Made by a program: the position numbers and the translations under genes. Source: Pseudomonas sp. GD03919 (GTDB taxonomy: Bacteria; Pseudomonadota; Gammaproteobacteria; Pseudomonadales; Pseudomonadaceae). From it: a stretch of DNA of 64,000 nt. The stretch spans positions 1,240,001 through 1,304,000 of the forward strand of contig NZ_CP104582.1 of assembly GCF_029814935.1 (NCBI RefSeq), given 5' to 3'. Positions 45,350-53,687 of this stretch are shown here, piece after piece. Every line of letters begins with the position of its first letter. The first letter of the stretch is position 1. Below the pieces are notes generated by a model. It saw only the letters and a program-made list of their open reading frames with translations. It did not search any database and was not told the DNA's origin.

Positions 45350-46687
45350 TCAGAACTCGTGATCGGCGGTGTCCGGGTTCAGGTCGCCGATGCCCAGTTT
45401 GCCCGCAGCCTGCTCGATGGCGCCGGTCTGCTTGACCAGGGCTGCGATGGCGTCACGAACCAGTTGCTGGCCTTCGGCGTTGTCCGCTGCGATCAGCTGG
45501 TCGAAGTGCACGTTGTTCTTCTCGGCGCTGTCGACCAGGGCCTGCAGTTTGGCTTCGGTTTCCTGGAGGTCAGCCTTGAGCGTGGCATCGGCCTGGGCGT
45601 CGGCCTTGGCGACCAGCTCGGACAGGCTCGGGCCGGTCAGGGTGCTGCCGTCGACCTTTTGGTACTCGCCCAGGTAGACGTTGCGAATGCCTTTGCCGTT
45701 GTAGAAGTGCGAGTTGTGGGTGTTGTCGCTGAAGCAGTCGTGCTCGTCTTCGGTGGAGTTGGCTTCCAGCGCGACCTTCATGCGCTCGCCGGCCAGTTCG
45801 CCGAGCGACAGGCTGCCCATGCCGAACAGCATCTTGCGCAGGCCATTCTCACCGGAGTCGGCGACCAGCTCGCTGCGGTAGTTGCCTGCCACGCCGTCTT
45901 TCCACTGCTCGACCATGTCGTTCAGGTCGCTGACCAGCAGGTCGGTGGCGGCCTTGAGGAACGCGCGGCGACGCTCGTTGTGACCACCGGTAGCGCCCTC
46001 ACCCACCACGTAATCGGTGTAGGGGCGCTCGCCGGCGCCTGGGTTGGTGCCGTTCAGATCCTGGCCCCAGAGCAGGAATTCGATGGCGTGGTAACCCGTG
46101 GCGACGTTGGCTTCGGAGCCGCCCAGCTCGTTCAGGCTGGCCAGCAGCTCGCCGGTGATCTCGCTGACGTCGATCTTGTCTTCGCCGACCTGAATCTCGG
46201 TGTTGGCGATGATGTTGGCCTGTGCGCCGGGGTTACCCAGGGCATGCTGGTAGTCGTCGGCCACATAGTCGATCAGGCCTTCGTCCAGCGGCCAGGCATT
46301 GAGTTGGCCTTCCCACTCGTCGACCACCGGGTTACCGAAACGGAACACTTCGGTCTGCATGTAGGGAATGCGCGCGGCCAGCCAGGCTTGGCGGGCGGCT
46401 TTCAGGGTCGCTTCGCTGGGGTCTGCGAGCAGCGCATCGACGGCAGCCTGCAGCGCCTTGCCGGTGCTGGCAGCGTCGCTGAATACGGCCAGAGCCAGGT
46501 CGGCATAATGGTTGACCACGGCCTTTGCCGCTGCTTCGTCGACTTTGACTGCGCTGACCGGAGCCGCGCTCTCGGTGGCAGCAGCAGGCGCGGCAGCCTG
46601 GGCGGCAGGGGCTTTGTCTTCGCCGCAACCAGCGAGAGAAATGGCGATGGCCAGCAGGCTGGCGGAGGCCAGGGGCATACGAATCAT
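45350..46687 (-). CDS. icmP: Imelysin-family (M75) lipoprotein, IcmP-like
   Basis: A 445-residue lipoprotein with signal peptide and lipobox SLAGC. The imelysin GxHxxE motif appears as GYHAIEFLLWGQD. A second conserved block is HDCFSDNTHNSHFYNGKG. Imelysins are iron-regulated; some bind iron, and P. aeruginosa IcmP was described as a metalloprotease. The link to bifA three genes away supports an IcmP assignment. The start ATG follows AAGGACCC. A 25-bp palindromic Fur-like site lies about 60 bp upstream. Confidence 0.85.
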   Translation of the reverse strand: MIRMPLASASLLAIAISLAGCGEDKAPAAQAAAPAAATESAAPVSAVKVDEAAAKAVVNHYADLALAVFSDAASTGKALQAAVDALLADPSEATLKAARQAWLAARIPYMQTEVFRFGNPVVDEWEGQLNAWPLDEGLIDYVADDYQHALGNPGAQANIIANTEIQVGEDKIDVSEITGELLASLNELGGSEANVATGYHAIEFLLWGQDLNGTNPGAGERPYTDYVVGEGATGGHNERRRAFLKAATDLLVSDLNDMVEQWKDGVAGNYRSELVADSGENGLRKMLFGMGSLSLGELAGERMKVALEANSTEDEHDCFSDNTHNSHFYNGKGIRNVYLGEYQKVDGSTLTGPSLSELVAKADAQADATLKADLQETEAKLQALVDSAEKNNVHFDQLIAADNAEGQQLVRDAIAALVKQTGAIEQAAGKLGIGDLNPDTADHEF

Positions 46688-46748
46688 GGCGGGGTCCTTT
46701 GCATGTGCGAAATATGAGTGGTACTCGGTAGCACCTGAAAAACTGCAA

Positions 46749-46773
46749 CATAATGCAAATGTTTCGCATTATG
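46749..46773 (-). promoter_or_regulatory. Palindromic Fur-box-like site upstream of imelysin gene
   Basis: Arms CATAATGC and GCATTATG are exact inverted repeats with a 9-bp centre. The - strand sequence matches about 11 of 19 positions of the Fur consensus. Position, 60 bp before an imelysin gene, supports iron control. Confidence 0.5.
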
Positions 46774-46877
46774 TGTAAAGGCCATTATTCACCGCTGTGC
46801 GGGATATCGCTGCCGAGGCGTCACGCTGCCGCTAGAATGCCAGCACCTGAATCGCAGTTCTGCCTGGAGAAAACTGC

Positions 46878-47450
46878 ATGAGCCTGACCGCTGTGATCGT
46901 CCTCGTTGTCCTCGTCCTGCTCGGCGCCTACGCGGTGTCCCTGTACAACGGCCTGGTGCGCCTCAAGCATGGGGTGAGCAAGGCCTGGTCGAACATCGAT
47001 GTGCTGCTCAAGCAGCGTCATGACGAACTGCCCAAACTGGTGGAAACCTGCAAGCAGTACATGCAGTACGAAGGCGCCACCCTGGAGCGGGTGATCACGG
47101 CCCGCAGCGCCGTGGCCAGTGCCCGTGAACAGCATGATGTCGGCGCTCTGGGCAAGGCCGAGAGCGGGTTGCGCGCCGGCCTCGGTCAGCTCTTCGCGCT
47201 GGCCGAGAATTACCCTGAGCTGAAGGCCAACGACAGCTTCCAGCACCTGCAGCAGCGCATCAGCGGGCTGGAAAATGGCATCGCCGACCGCCGCGAGCTG
47301 TACAACGAGGCGGTCAACCTCAACAATGTGCGTATCGAGCAGTTCCCCGACGTGATCATCGCGCGCATGTTCAACTTCCCGGCTGCCGAATTGCTGGTGT
47401 TCAGCGATGCGGAAAAAGCCGATGTAGATATGAAGTCGCTATTCAATTGA
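46878..47450 (+). CDS. LemA-family protein
   Basis: A 190-residue protein with an N-terminal membrane segment (residues 4-22) followed by LYNGLVRLKHGVSKAWSNIDVLLKQRHDELPKLVET, the LemA hallmark, and a four-helix domain ending in a short acidic tail. LemA proteins are membrane-anchored, of unknown function. Start codon follows TGGAGAAAACTGC. The stop is 10 bp before a GIDE-domain gene, and this pairing recurs in other bacteria, suggesting joint function. Confidence 0.9.
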   Translation: MSLTAVIVLVVLVLLGAYAVSLYNGLVRLKHGVSKAWSNIDVLLKQRHDELPKLVETCKQYMQYEGATLERVITARSAVASAREQHDVGALGKAESGLRAGLGQLFALAENYPELKANDSFQHLQQRISGLENGIADRRELYNEAVNLNNVRIEQFPDVIIARMFNFPAAELLVFSDAEKADVDMKSLFN

Positions 47451-47460
47451 GCGTCAGCCG

Positions 47461-48366
47461 ATGATGCAGGCGGACCCTTTCGGCTTCTTCTTCACCCTGA
47501 CGCTGACCCTCAGCGCATGCCTGGGCGGCGCCTGGTGGTGCCTGCGGCGTTGGTCGCAGGCACGTCATCTGCTCGATACTCCCACCTCGAAGATCCGTTC
47601 TGCGGCGCAGGGTTATGTCGAACTCTATGGTGTACTCGAAGCGCTGCCTGACATGGAGATTCGCGGGCCGCTCACCGGCAAACCCTGCCTGTGGTGGCGC
47701 TTTCGTATCGAGGAATATCGCTCCAGTGGCAAGAAGCGCAGCTGGCGGGTGATCGAAAGTGGCACCAGTGATGCCTGGCTGCGCCTGGTCGATGGTACCG
47801 GCGAATGCCTGATCGATCCGCGTGGTGCCGAGATCCGTGCGGCGGTGCGTGACGTCTGGCAGGGTAACCTGCGCCACCCGCTGGGGTCGGCCAAGACGGG
47901 ATTGCTCGGTTTTCTCAGCAGTGGCACGCGCTATCGCTACACCGAAGAGCGCTTCCATGTCGGGCAACCCTTGTATGCCATTGGCGACTTTCGTACCCGT
48001 GGCGCGGCGCAGCAGGGGTTCGACAGGCATGCCGCTCAGGGTGAAGTGATCCGCGAATGGAAGGGCGATTACCTCGGCCTGTTGCGCCGTTTTGACAGCG
48101 ACGGCAACGGTGAACTCGATGAGCAGGAATGGAATCGCGTGCGACTGGCTGCGCAACTGGAGGCTGAAGACCGGCATCGGCAAAAGGCATTGGAGCCGGC
48201 GCAGCATCAGATGGCCAAGCCTGGCGAGCGACAGCCGTTCATTCTCTCCAACAGCGGAGAAGACGAGCTGGCGCGCAGCTTCTACTGGCAGGCTGCGGGT
48301 GGCGCTGTATTGTGCCTGCTCGGTGCATTGGCCACGGCCTGGCTGTTTGGCGTGCAGAACTGGTAA
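47461..48366 (+). CDS. GIDE-domain membrane protein with an EF-hand loop
   Basis: A 301-residue protein with transmembrane helices near both termini (about residues 8-27 and 276-297). The region between contains a GIDE-like (E3-ligase-associated) domain as seen in LemA-linked proteins: LYGVLEALPDMEIRGPLTGKPCLWWRFRI. A canonical EF-hand calcium loop (DSDGNGELDEQE) occupies residues 212-223. There is no RING domain, so ligase activity is not implied. It may form a complex with LemA encoded 10 bp upstream. Confidence 0.8.
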   Translation: MMQADPFGFFFTLTLTLSACLGGAWWCLRRWSQARHLLDTPTSKIRSAAQGYVELYGVLEALPDMEIRGPLTGKPCLWWRFRIEEYRSSGKKRSWRVIESGTSDAWLRLVDGTGECLIDPRGAEIRAAVRDVWQGNLRHPLGSAKTGLLGFLSSGTRYRYTEERFHVGQPLYAIGDFRTRGAAQQGFDRHAAQGEVIREWKGDYLGLLRRFDSDGNGELDEQEWNRVRLAAQLEAEDRHRQKALEPAQHQMAKPGERQPFILSNSGEDELARSFYWQAAGGAVLCLLGALATAWLFGVQNW

Positions 48367-48387
48367 GCGCGATTGCGGGTACGAATG

Positions 48388-48415
48388 AAAACGCCGCGAT
48401 CAATCGCGGCGTTCC
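48388..48415. terminator. Bidirectional terminator between the GIDE gene and bifA
   Basis: Perfect 11-bp stem AACGCCGCGAT-CA-ATCGCGGCGTT, with AAAA on the left side for the - strand. Confidence 0.8.
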
Positions 48416-48426
48416 TGTTTGAGCGG

Positions 48427-50487
48427 TCAGAGCGTCGCCGCTGAGCTCAGACGCCGCGCCTGCTTGAGAAACAGCGTCAGCTCACGTGCCGGCAGTGGCT
48501 TGCTGTACAGGTAGCCCTGACCCTCATGGCAGCCCTGGGCGATGATGTAGGCCTCCTGCTCGGCGGTTTCCACGCCCTCGGCGATGACCTGCATGCCCAG
48601 GCTCTTGCCCAGCTGGATGATGGCGCGAACGATGGTGGTGTCATCTTCGTCTTCGAGCAGATCCTGCACGAAACTCTTGTCGATCTTGATCTTGTCCAGC
48701 GGCAGGCTCTTGAGGTAGCTCAGTGAGGAATAGCCGGTACCGAAGTCATCGATGGCGATCAGTGCACCGGAGCGGCGCAGGCTGAGCAGATGCTGGGCGG
48801 CGGTACTGATGTCTTCCATCAGGCCGGTTTCGGTGACCTCCAGCTCCAGGCTTTTCGGCGGCAGGCGGTAGACCTGCATCAGATTGTTGACCACGCGCGG
48901 CAGCTCGGCGTGGTGCAACTGTACGGTAGACAGGTTGATGGCCATGCGCAGGTTGCTGAAGCCCTGATCGTGCCATTCCCTTAGCTGGCGGCAGCTCTGG
49001 TCGAGAATCCACTCGCCGATGGGAATGATGGTGCCGTTCTGCTCGGCCAGCGGGATGAACAGATCCGGCGCCACGAAACCATGCTGTGGATGTTGCCAGC
49101 GCAGCAGTGCCTCGACGCCGACCACGCGGTGGTCGCGGTAGTCTATCTGGGGCTGGTAGACCAGGTGCAACTGGTTCTGCGCCAGAGCATCGCGCAGATC
49201 CTTTTCCAGCTCACGGCGGCGGCGCATCTCGCTGTCGACGCTGGCGATGTAGAACTGGTAGCGATTGCGCGAACGACTCTTGGCCAGGGTCATGGTCTGT
49301 TCGGCTTTCTGCAGCAGCTTTTCGGTACTGTCACCATCTTCCGGGAACAGGGTGATGCCGATGGTGGCGCGCAGGCGCACTTCGTGCTGATCGAGCAGGA
49401 AAGGCAGCTCCAGGTCGTCGAGTACGCTCTGCGCCAGTTCGGCGGCTTCGTAGGGTTGTTCGATGTCGGCTTGAACCAGGGCGAACTGGTCACCACCCAG
49501 ACGGGCCAGTGCGCCCAGGCGGCCGCTATGGCTGCGCAGGCGGTCGGACAGTGCGAGCAGCAACTGGTCGCCGCTCTGGTAGCTGAATTGTTCGTTGATG
49601 CCCTTGAAGTCATCCAGGCCGACGCAGAGCACGGCGACGCGGCGTTGCAGGCGGCCGGCATCTTCGAGAATCTGATCGAGCTGCTGTTGCAGTTGCTGGC
49701 GATTGGGCAGGCCGGTGAGGAAGTCGTACTGAGCCATGCGCAGCAGGCTGTTCTCGGCCTCCCGGCGCAGGTGGGTGTTGCGCTCGATGGAGGCCAGCAA
49801 CTGGTTGGCGGTGTTGATCCACAAACCCAGCTCGTTCTTCTCGTTGCCCTTGAGCATGGGCAGCTTGTGTTCGCTGGGGCGATCCGGGTTGATGTTGGTG
49901 AGGTGCTCGATGATCTTCGACAGCGGTTTGGTCAGCAGCCAGTGATAGACCAGATAGAGCACCAGGCCCATGGCCATGGCGCGCAACACGCCGGAGATGA
50001 AGATGATCACCGAGTTGGTGACGAAGCTCTCGCCATAAGGGGCCGTGTCGAGCGTGATGTTGAGGTCGCCGTAGTATTCGCTGTAGGGGCCTCGGCCGAC
50101 CAGTTTGATAGAGAACTGTTGCTCCTGGCCAAGAATCGGGTCGGTCAGCCAGCGTGTCGGCATCTGTGCCAGGTCGCGGGATTTTTCCGCCAGCATGGGC
50201 TCGTTAGGGTGGCCGATGGAGGCGTGACGCACCGATTCGTGCTGGAACAGCCCCTCGATCACTTGCATGCCCATCTCGCGGTCCAGGCTGTATACCGCCT
50301 GGGTCGAAGGGTCGCGGAACATGCCGAGGATGCGATGGGCATCGTTGACCACCGCCTGACGTGTCTTGTAGGCGTCGAAGACAATCTGCGCACAACTCAA
50401 TACCACTCCTACTACGAGTGCTGACAACAGCACCACGCGGAGCAACTTGAGTGACAAGCTGTTTTTCAATTCCAGCTTCAAAGGCAT
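48427..50487 (-). CDS. bifA: Cyclic-di-GMP phosphodiesterase BifA
   Basis: A 686-residue inner-membrane protein lowering c-di-GMP and controlling biofilm and swarming. Architecture: N-terminal helix, periplasmic sensor of about 140 residues, second helix, HAMP-like region, GGDEF domain with degenerate GGDQF, and EAL domain with an intact catalytic set (GVEALLRW, AINLST, ELEVTETGLMED, DDFGTGYSSLSYLK, KIKIDKSF, AEGVET). It is therefore expected to be a phosphodiesterase, not a cyclase. AAGGA abuts the ATG, so initiation at the TTG two codons later is possible. Confidence 0.93.
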   Translation of the reverse strand: MPLKLELKNSLSLKLLRVVLLSALVVGVVLSCAQIVFDAYKTRQAVVNDAHRILGMFRDPSTQAVYSLDREMGMQVIEGLFQHESVRHASIGHPNEPMLAEKSRDLAQMPTRWLTDPILGQEQQFSIKLVGRGPYSEYYGDLNITLDTAPYGESFVTNSVIIFISGVLRAMAMGLVLYLVYHWLLTKPLSKIIEHLTNINPDRPSEHKLPMLKGNEKNELGLWINTANQLLASIERNTHLRREAENSLLRMAQYDFLTGLPNRQQLQQQLDQILEDAGRLQRRVAVLCVGLDDFKGINEQFSYQSGDQLLLALSDRLRSHSGRLGALARLGGDQFALVQADIEQPYEAAELAQSVLDDLELPFLLDQHEVRLRATIGITLFPEDGDSTEKLLQKAEQTMTLAKSRSRNRYQFYIASVDSEMRRRRELEKDLRDALAQNQLHLVYQPQIDYRDHRVVGVEALLRWQHPQHGFVAPDLFIPLAEQNGTIIPIGEWILDQSCRQLREWHDQGFSNLRMAINLSTVQLHHAELPRVVNNLMQVYRLPPKSLELEVTETGLMEDISTAAQHLLSLRRSGALIAIDDFGTGYSSLSYLKSLPLDKIKIDKSFVQDLLEDEDDTTIVRAIIQLGKSLGMQVIAEGVETAEQEAYIIAQGCHEGQGYLYSKPLPARELTLFLKQARRLSSAATL

Positions 50488-50734
50488 TCCTTATGTCGAT
50501 GCTTACAGCGTCAGTCAGACGAGAGTATTGGCAATCTAGGCCTGGCCGTCAAAGGGCCATCATGCCGGGTGGCACTATTTATCCCACAAGGAACGCTCCT
50601 GGTGCGAATCGCTGTTTGGAGGCCGACTCACTGCTCTGTGTCGGTGCGATTGCGCCGTACTTGAATACCTTTGGTCATATTGACCGTCCGTCGTTGTTAC
50701 GCCTTTGACGCGTCACCTGCCGTCTGCTTGGCCG

Positions 50735-50751
50735 CTGGCACAAGAGTTGCG
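50735..50751 (+). promoter_or_regulatory. Sigma-54 promoter of amt
   Basis: CTGGCACAAGAGTTGCG contains the -24 (TGGCAC) and -12 (TTGC) elements, with the invariant GG and GC separated by exactly 10 bp. It lies 33 bp before the amt start codon, implying RpoN/NtrC control under nitrogen limitation. A half-site TGGTGCG near 50600 may be part of an activator site. Confidence 0.8.
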
Positions 50752-50783
50752 AAGGCCGGGCATCGACCGGGAGGGGATTCGTG

Positions 50784-52079
50784 ATGAAAACGCTCGTGCT
50801 GTTGCTCGTCGCTGTCAGCTTTGCCCCACAGGCCCATGCTGCCAGCGAAGAGGCCGCCAATACGGCCTGGCTGGTGTTGGCCAGCGTGCTGGTGTTCTTC
50901 ATGCAGGCGGGTTTCGCCCTGTTGGAGAGCGGTATGTCGCGGGCCAAGAACGCGGTCAACGTGATGATGAAGAACTACATGGACTGCTGCTTTGGCGGCA
51001 TCGTGTTTTGGCTGTTCGGCTTCGGCCTGATGTTCGGTGCCAATGTCACTGGCTGGTTCGGCATGAGTCACTTCGCGCTGAATGACGGCGAGCCCTGGGA
51101 TTACACCTTCCTGCTGTTCCAGATGATGTTCGCCGCCACCGCTGCGACCATCGCCAGTGGTGCCATGGCCGAACGCACGCGGTATGGCGCCTATCTGATT
51201 GGCGCAGTACTGATCAGCGGCGTGATCTATCCGATATTCGGCAGCTGGGTGTGGGGTGGTCTGTATGGCGGTCAGGGGTGGTTGGCCAAGCTGGGCTTCA
51301 TCGATTTCGCCGGCTCGACCGTGGTGCATAGCATCGGTGCCTGGTGCGCGCTGGCAGGGATTCTGGTGCTGGGCCCGCGTCTCGGGCGTTTCGCTCCTGA
51401 TGGCAAGGCACGCTTGATCCCTGGGCACAATCTTGGCCTGGTGGCATTGGGCGGTTTCATCCTCTGGGTCGGTTGGTTCGGCTTCAACGCTGGCAGCAAC
51501 CTGGAAGTCAGCAGCAGTCTCGGCTTGATCGCCTTGAACACGCACCTGGCTGCGGTCGCTGGTGCGCTCGGCGCTCTGCTGGCACAACGCAGCACGGCCA
51601 GCCCGGTATTGCTGACCACCACGGTGAACGGCTCGATTGGCGGGCTGGTCGGCATCACCGCCGGTTGCGCCAGCATGGCGCCGGGTTTCGCTTTGCTCAG
51701 TGGTCTGATCGCCGGGTTTGTCGTGGTCTACGGCATGCGTTTGCTCGATCGCCTGCAGCTCGACGATGTGGTCGGTGCGATTCCAGTCCACGGATTCGCC
51801 GGTATCTGGGGCACCCTGGCTGCAGGTCTGTTCTATCAGGGCGACCTGTTCAACTGGGAGCGTGTCGCGGTGCAGGCATTGGGGGCTGCGGCAGCCTTTC
51901 TCTGGGCCTTTCCGGTTGCCCTGGTGTTCTACTTCCTGTTGGCCAAGACCATGGGATTGCGGGTTTCGACCCAGCATGAGCAGCGTGGGCTGGATTTTGC
52001 CGAGCATGCCGAGGTCGGTTATCCGGAGTTCAATCTGACGCAGACCTTCGACAGCGAGCAATGGTCGAGGAGGGGCTAA
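50784..52079 (+). CDS. amt: Ammonium transporter, Amt family
   Basis: Trimeric ammonium channel/transporter of 431 residues with a signal peptide (cleavage near AHA-ASE) and 11 predicted transmembrane helices. Family residues seen include GFALLESGMSRAKNAVNVMMKN, the pore twin-His (TVVHSIGAW and IPVHGFAGIWG) and NGSIGGLVGITAGC. A GTG three bases upstream is in frame, but the ATG has the better spacing from GGAGGGG. It lacks an adjacent glnK regulator. It is preceded by a sigma-54 promoter and followed after 2 bp by an unknown gene. Confidence 0.92.
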   Translation: MKTLVLLLVAVSFAPQAHAASEEAANTAWLVLASVLVFFMQAGFALLESGMSRAKNAVNVMMKNYMDCCFGGIVFWLFGFGLMFGANVTGWFGMSHFALNDGEPWDYTFLLFQMMFAATAATIASGAMAERTRYGAYLIGAVLISGVIYPIFGSWVWGGLYGGQGWLAKLGFIDFAGSTVVHSIGAWCALAGILVLGPRLGRFAPDGKARLIPGHNLGLVALGGFILWVGWFGFNAGSNLEVSSSLGLIALNTHLAAVAGALGALLAQRSTASPVLLTTTVNGSIGGLVGITAGCASMAPGFALLSGLIAGFVVVYGMRLLDRLQLDDVVGAIPVHGFAGIWGTLAAGLFYQGDLFNWERVAVQALGAAAAFLWAFPVALVFYFLLAKTMGLRVSTQHEQRGLDFAEHAEVGYPEFNLTQTFDSEQWSRRG

Positions 52080-52081
52080 GC

Positions 52082-52726
52082 ATGAGATTGAGCCTGCGCC
52101 GTCGCGCGATCTACACCGGCCTGGCCGGACACTTTTCGGATGAAGAGGTCTGGCCACTGCTGGCCCTGTGGGAGAACAAATACGCCGAGCAACCGCCGTT
52201 CGCTCTCAATGAATTTCTCGCCGAGGTGGTGCTGCGTACCGAGCGCAAGCTCGAACGAGCACGCCTGTATCGCGAGTTGGTTGGCGCCCTGACGGGGCCA
52301 CCCTCGCAGCTGTTGCCTGACCCGGAGGAGCAACTGGCCGCTTGGCGCCAGGGGCGCAATGAGGCCGTAAGGCAAGTGGCGACTCCGGATAGCGCCGCAC
52401 AAACGACCTTTCTGGCTCTGAACCAGGCCTTGCTGGAGCAACTGGATGTGCAGCAGCAACAGGCCTTGCGCCGCTTCGCCGCCGGCAGCCTGAATGGCAT
52501 GGAGGTGAGCCAGGAGCTTGGCCTGCGCCTGCGCGCCTGGCTGGAGCAGGGGGCGGCCGATGGCGTCGAAAGCCTGGGGCTGGAGCAACTGCGCAAGCTG
52601 CTCAATCTGCTCTACATCGGCTTGTGCGAGTTTCTCGGCCCGGTACGCGCCGACCGGGTGCTGAGCCAGGCGGTCGCCCGGGTGGAGGAGCTGGGCGCGG
52701 CGTTTTCTCCGCGGCGTCTGCTTTAG
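52082..52726 (+). CDS. Unknown protein co-transcribed with amt
   Basis: A 214-residue, mostly helical, Leu/Glu/Arg-rich cytosolic protein with no recognised domain. The ATG at 52082 is 2 bp after the amt stop, with GAGGAGGGG overlapping the amt end. An in-frame upstream ATG at 52061 lies inside amt and is less likely. Sharing the nitrogen-controlled promoter suggests a function in ammonium uptake or its regulation, but nothing in the sequence shows what. Confidence 0.75.
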   Translation: MRLSLRRRAIYTGLAGHFSDEEVWPLLALWENKYAEQPPFALNEFLAEVVLRTERKLERARLYRELVGALTGPPSQLLPDPEEQLAAWRQGRNEAVRQVATPDSAAQTTFLALNQALLEQLDVQQQQALRRFAAGSLNGMEVSQELGLRLRAWLEQGAADGVESLGLEQLRKLLNLLYIGLCEFLGPVRADRVLSQAVARVEELGAAFSPRRLL

Positions 52727-52743
52727 ATGGGCGACTTGAAGTT

Positions 52744-52794
52744 GGGCGGGTGTAACCCGCCATTGGCATTCTGGCGGGTTGCACCCGCCCTACC
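52744..52794. repeat. REP-like pair of palindromes
   Basis: GGCGGGTGTAACCCGCC and GGCGGGTTGCACCCGCC are two hairpins in tandem with an 11-bp gap, a Pseudomonas intergenic repeat family. Confidence 0.7.
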
Positions 52795-52816
52795 AGTTCC
52801 CTGGCGCCGAAAACGA

Positions 52817-52845
52817 AGAACCCGGCCGAAGAGGCCGGGTTCCTG
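52817..52845. terminator. Terminator between the amt operon and sodB
   Basis: AACCCGGCC-GAAGA-GGCCGGGTT hairpin; the - strand reading ends in TTCTTCG, 18 bp after the sodB stop. Confidence 0.7.
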
Positions 52846-52862
52846 TGTTACGGAGCCTGGAT

Positions 52863-53444
52863 TCAGGCCGCGTAGTTCTGGGCGACGAAGTCCCAGTTCA
52901 CCAGGTTCCAGAACGCCTCGACGTACTTCGGACGCAGGTTGCGGTAGTCGATGTAGTAGGCATGTTCCCAGACGTCGCAGGTCAGCAGCGGAGTGTCGCC
53001 ACTGGTCAGCGGGCAGCCGGCGCCGATGGTGCTGGCCAGGGCCAAGGAACCGTCAGCCTTCTTCACCAGCCAGCCCCAGCCGGAACCGAAGGTGCCGATG
53101 GAGACCTTGCTGAACTCTTCCTTGAACTTGTCGAAGGAACCGAAGGCCGCGTTGATGGCGTCAGCCAGGGCGCCAGTGGGCTGGCCACCGCCGTTCGGCG
53201 ACAGGCAGTTCCAGTAGAAGGTGTGGTTCCACACCTGAGCGGCGTTGTTGAAGATGCCGCCCGAGGAAGTCTTGACGATTTCTTCCAGGCTCTTGCCTTC
53301 GAACTCGGTGCCCGGCACCAGGTTGTTCAGGTTCACGACGTAGGTGTTGTGGTGCTTGTCGTGGTGGAACTCGAGGGTCTCGGCGGAAATGTGCGGCTCG
53401 AGGGCATTCTTTTCGTAAGGCAGCGGCGGCAATTCAAAAGCCAT
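52863..53444 (-). CDS. sodB: Iron superoxide dismutase
   Basis: Converts superoxide to oxygen and hydrogen peroxide. It is 193 residues. Metal ligands His27, His74, Asp157 and His161 are all present. The iron-type identity is supported by [20 protein letters not shown] and the C-terminal [19 protein letters not shown]. No signal peptide, so cytosolic. A strong ribosome-binding site (TAGGAGATAG) precedes it. bifA lies on the same strand two genes away. Confidence 0.97.
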   Translation of the reverse strand: MAFELPPLPYEKNALEPHISAETLEFHHDKHHNTYVVNLNNLVPGTEFEGKSLEEIVKTSSGGIFNNAAQVWNHTFYWNCLSPNGGGQPTGALADAINAAFGSFDKFKEEFSKVSIGTFGSGWGWLVKKADGSLALASTIGAGCPLTSGDTPLLTCDVWEHAYYIDYRNLRPKYVEAFWNLVNWDFVAQNYAA

Positions 53445-53687
53445 GGTCTATCTCCTACTCAGGTCGTGTGCGGTATGCGCAAGGCCGATCACGGGCGGCC
53501 CACAGGCGGCGTCGAGTTTGTACTCTTTGCGCCGCAGACTCGGAATCATAGCACCCGACCACGGCCATAACCACGCAACATCTGTGTGGGAAAGCCGGTG
53601 CCAGGGCCTTTGCAGCATTGGGTTCGACAGTCAGGGGCGCCAGCAGTTGCCTCTTTCGACGCAGTCGTGCCGAAACACCAGCAGACC

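Noticed and set aside
45359..46717. 452-codon + strand open frame opposite the imelysin gene
   Set aside because: Shadow; the - strand has lipobox, GxHxxE motif and terminator.
49081..50424. 447-codon + strand open frame opposite bifA
   Set aside because: Shadow; the - strand encodes complete GGDQF-EAL domains.
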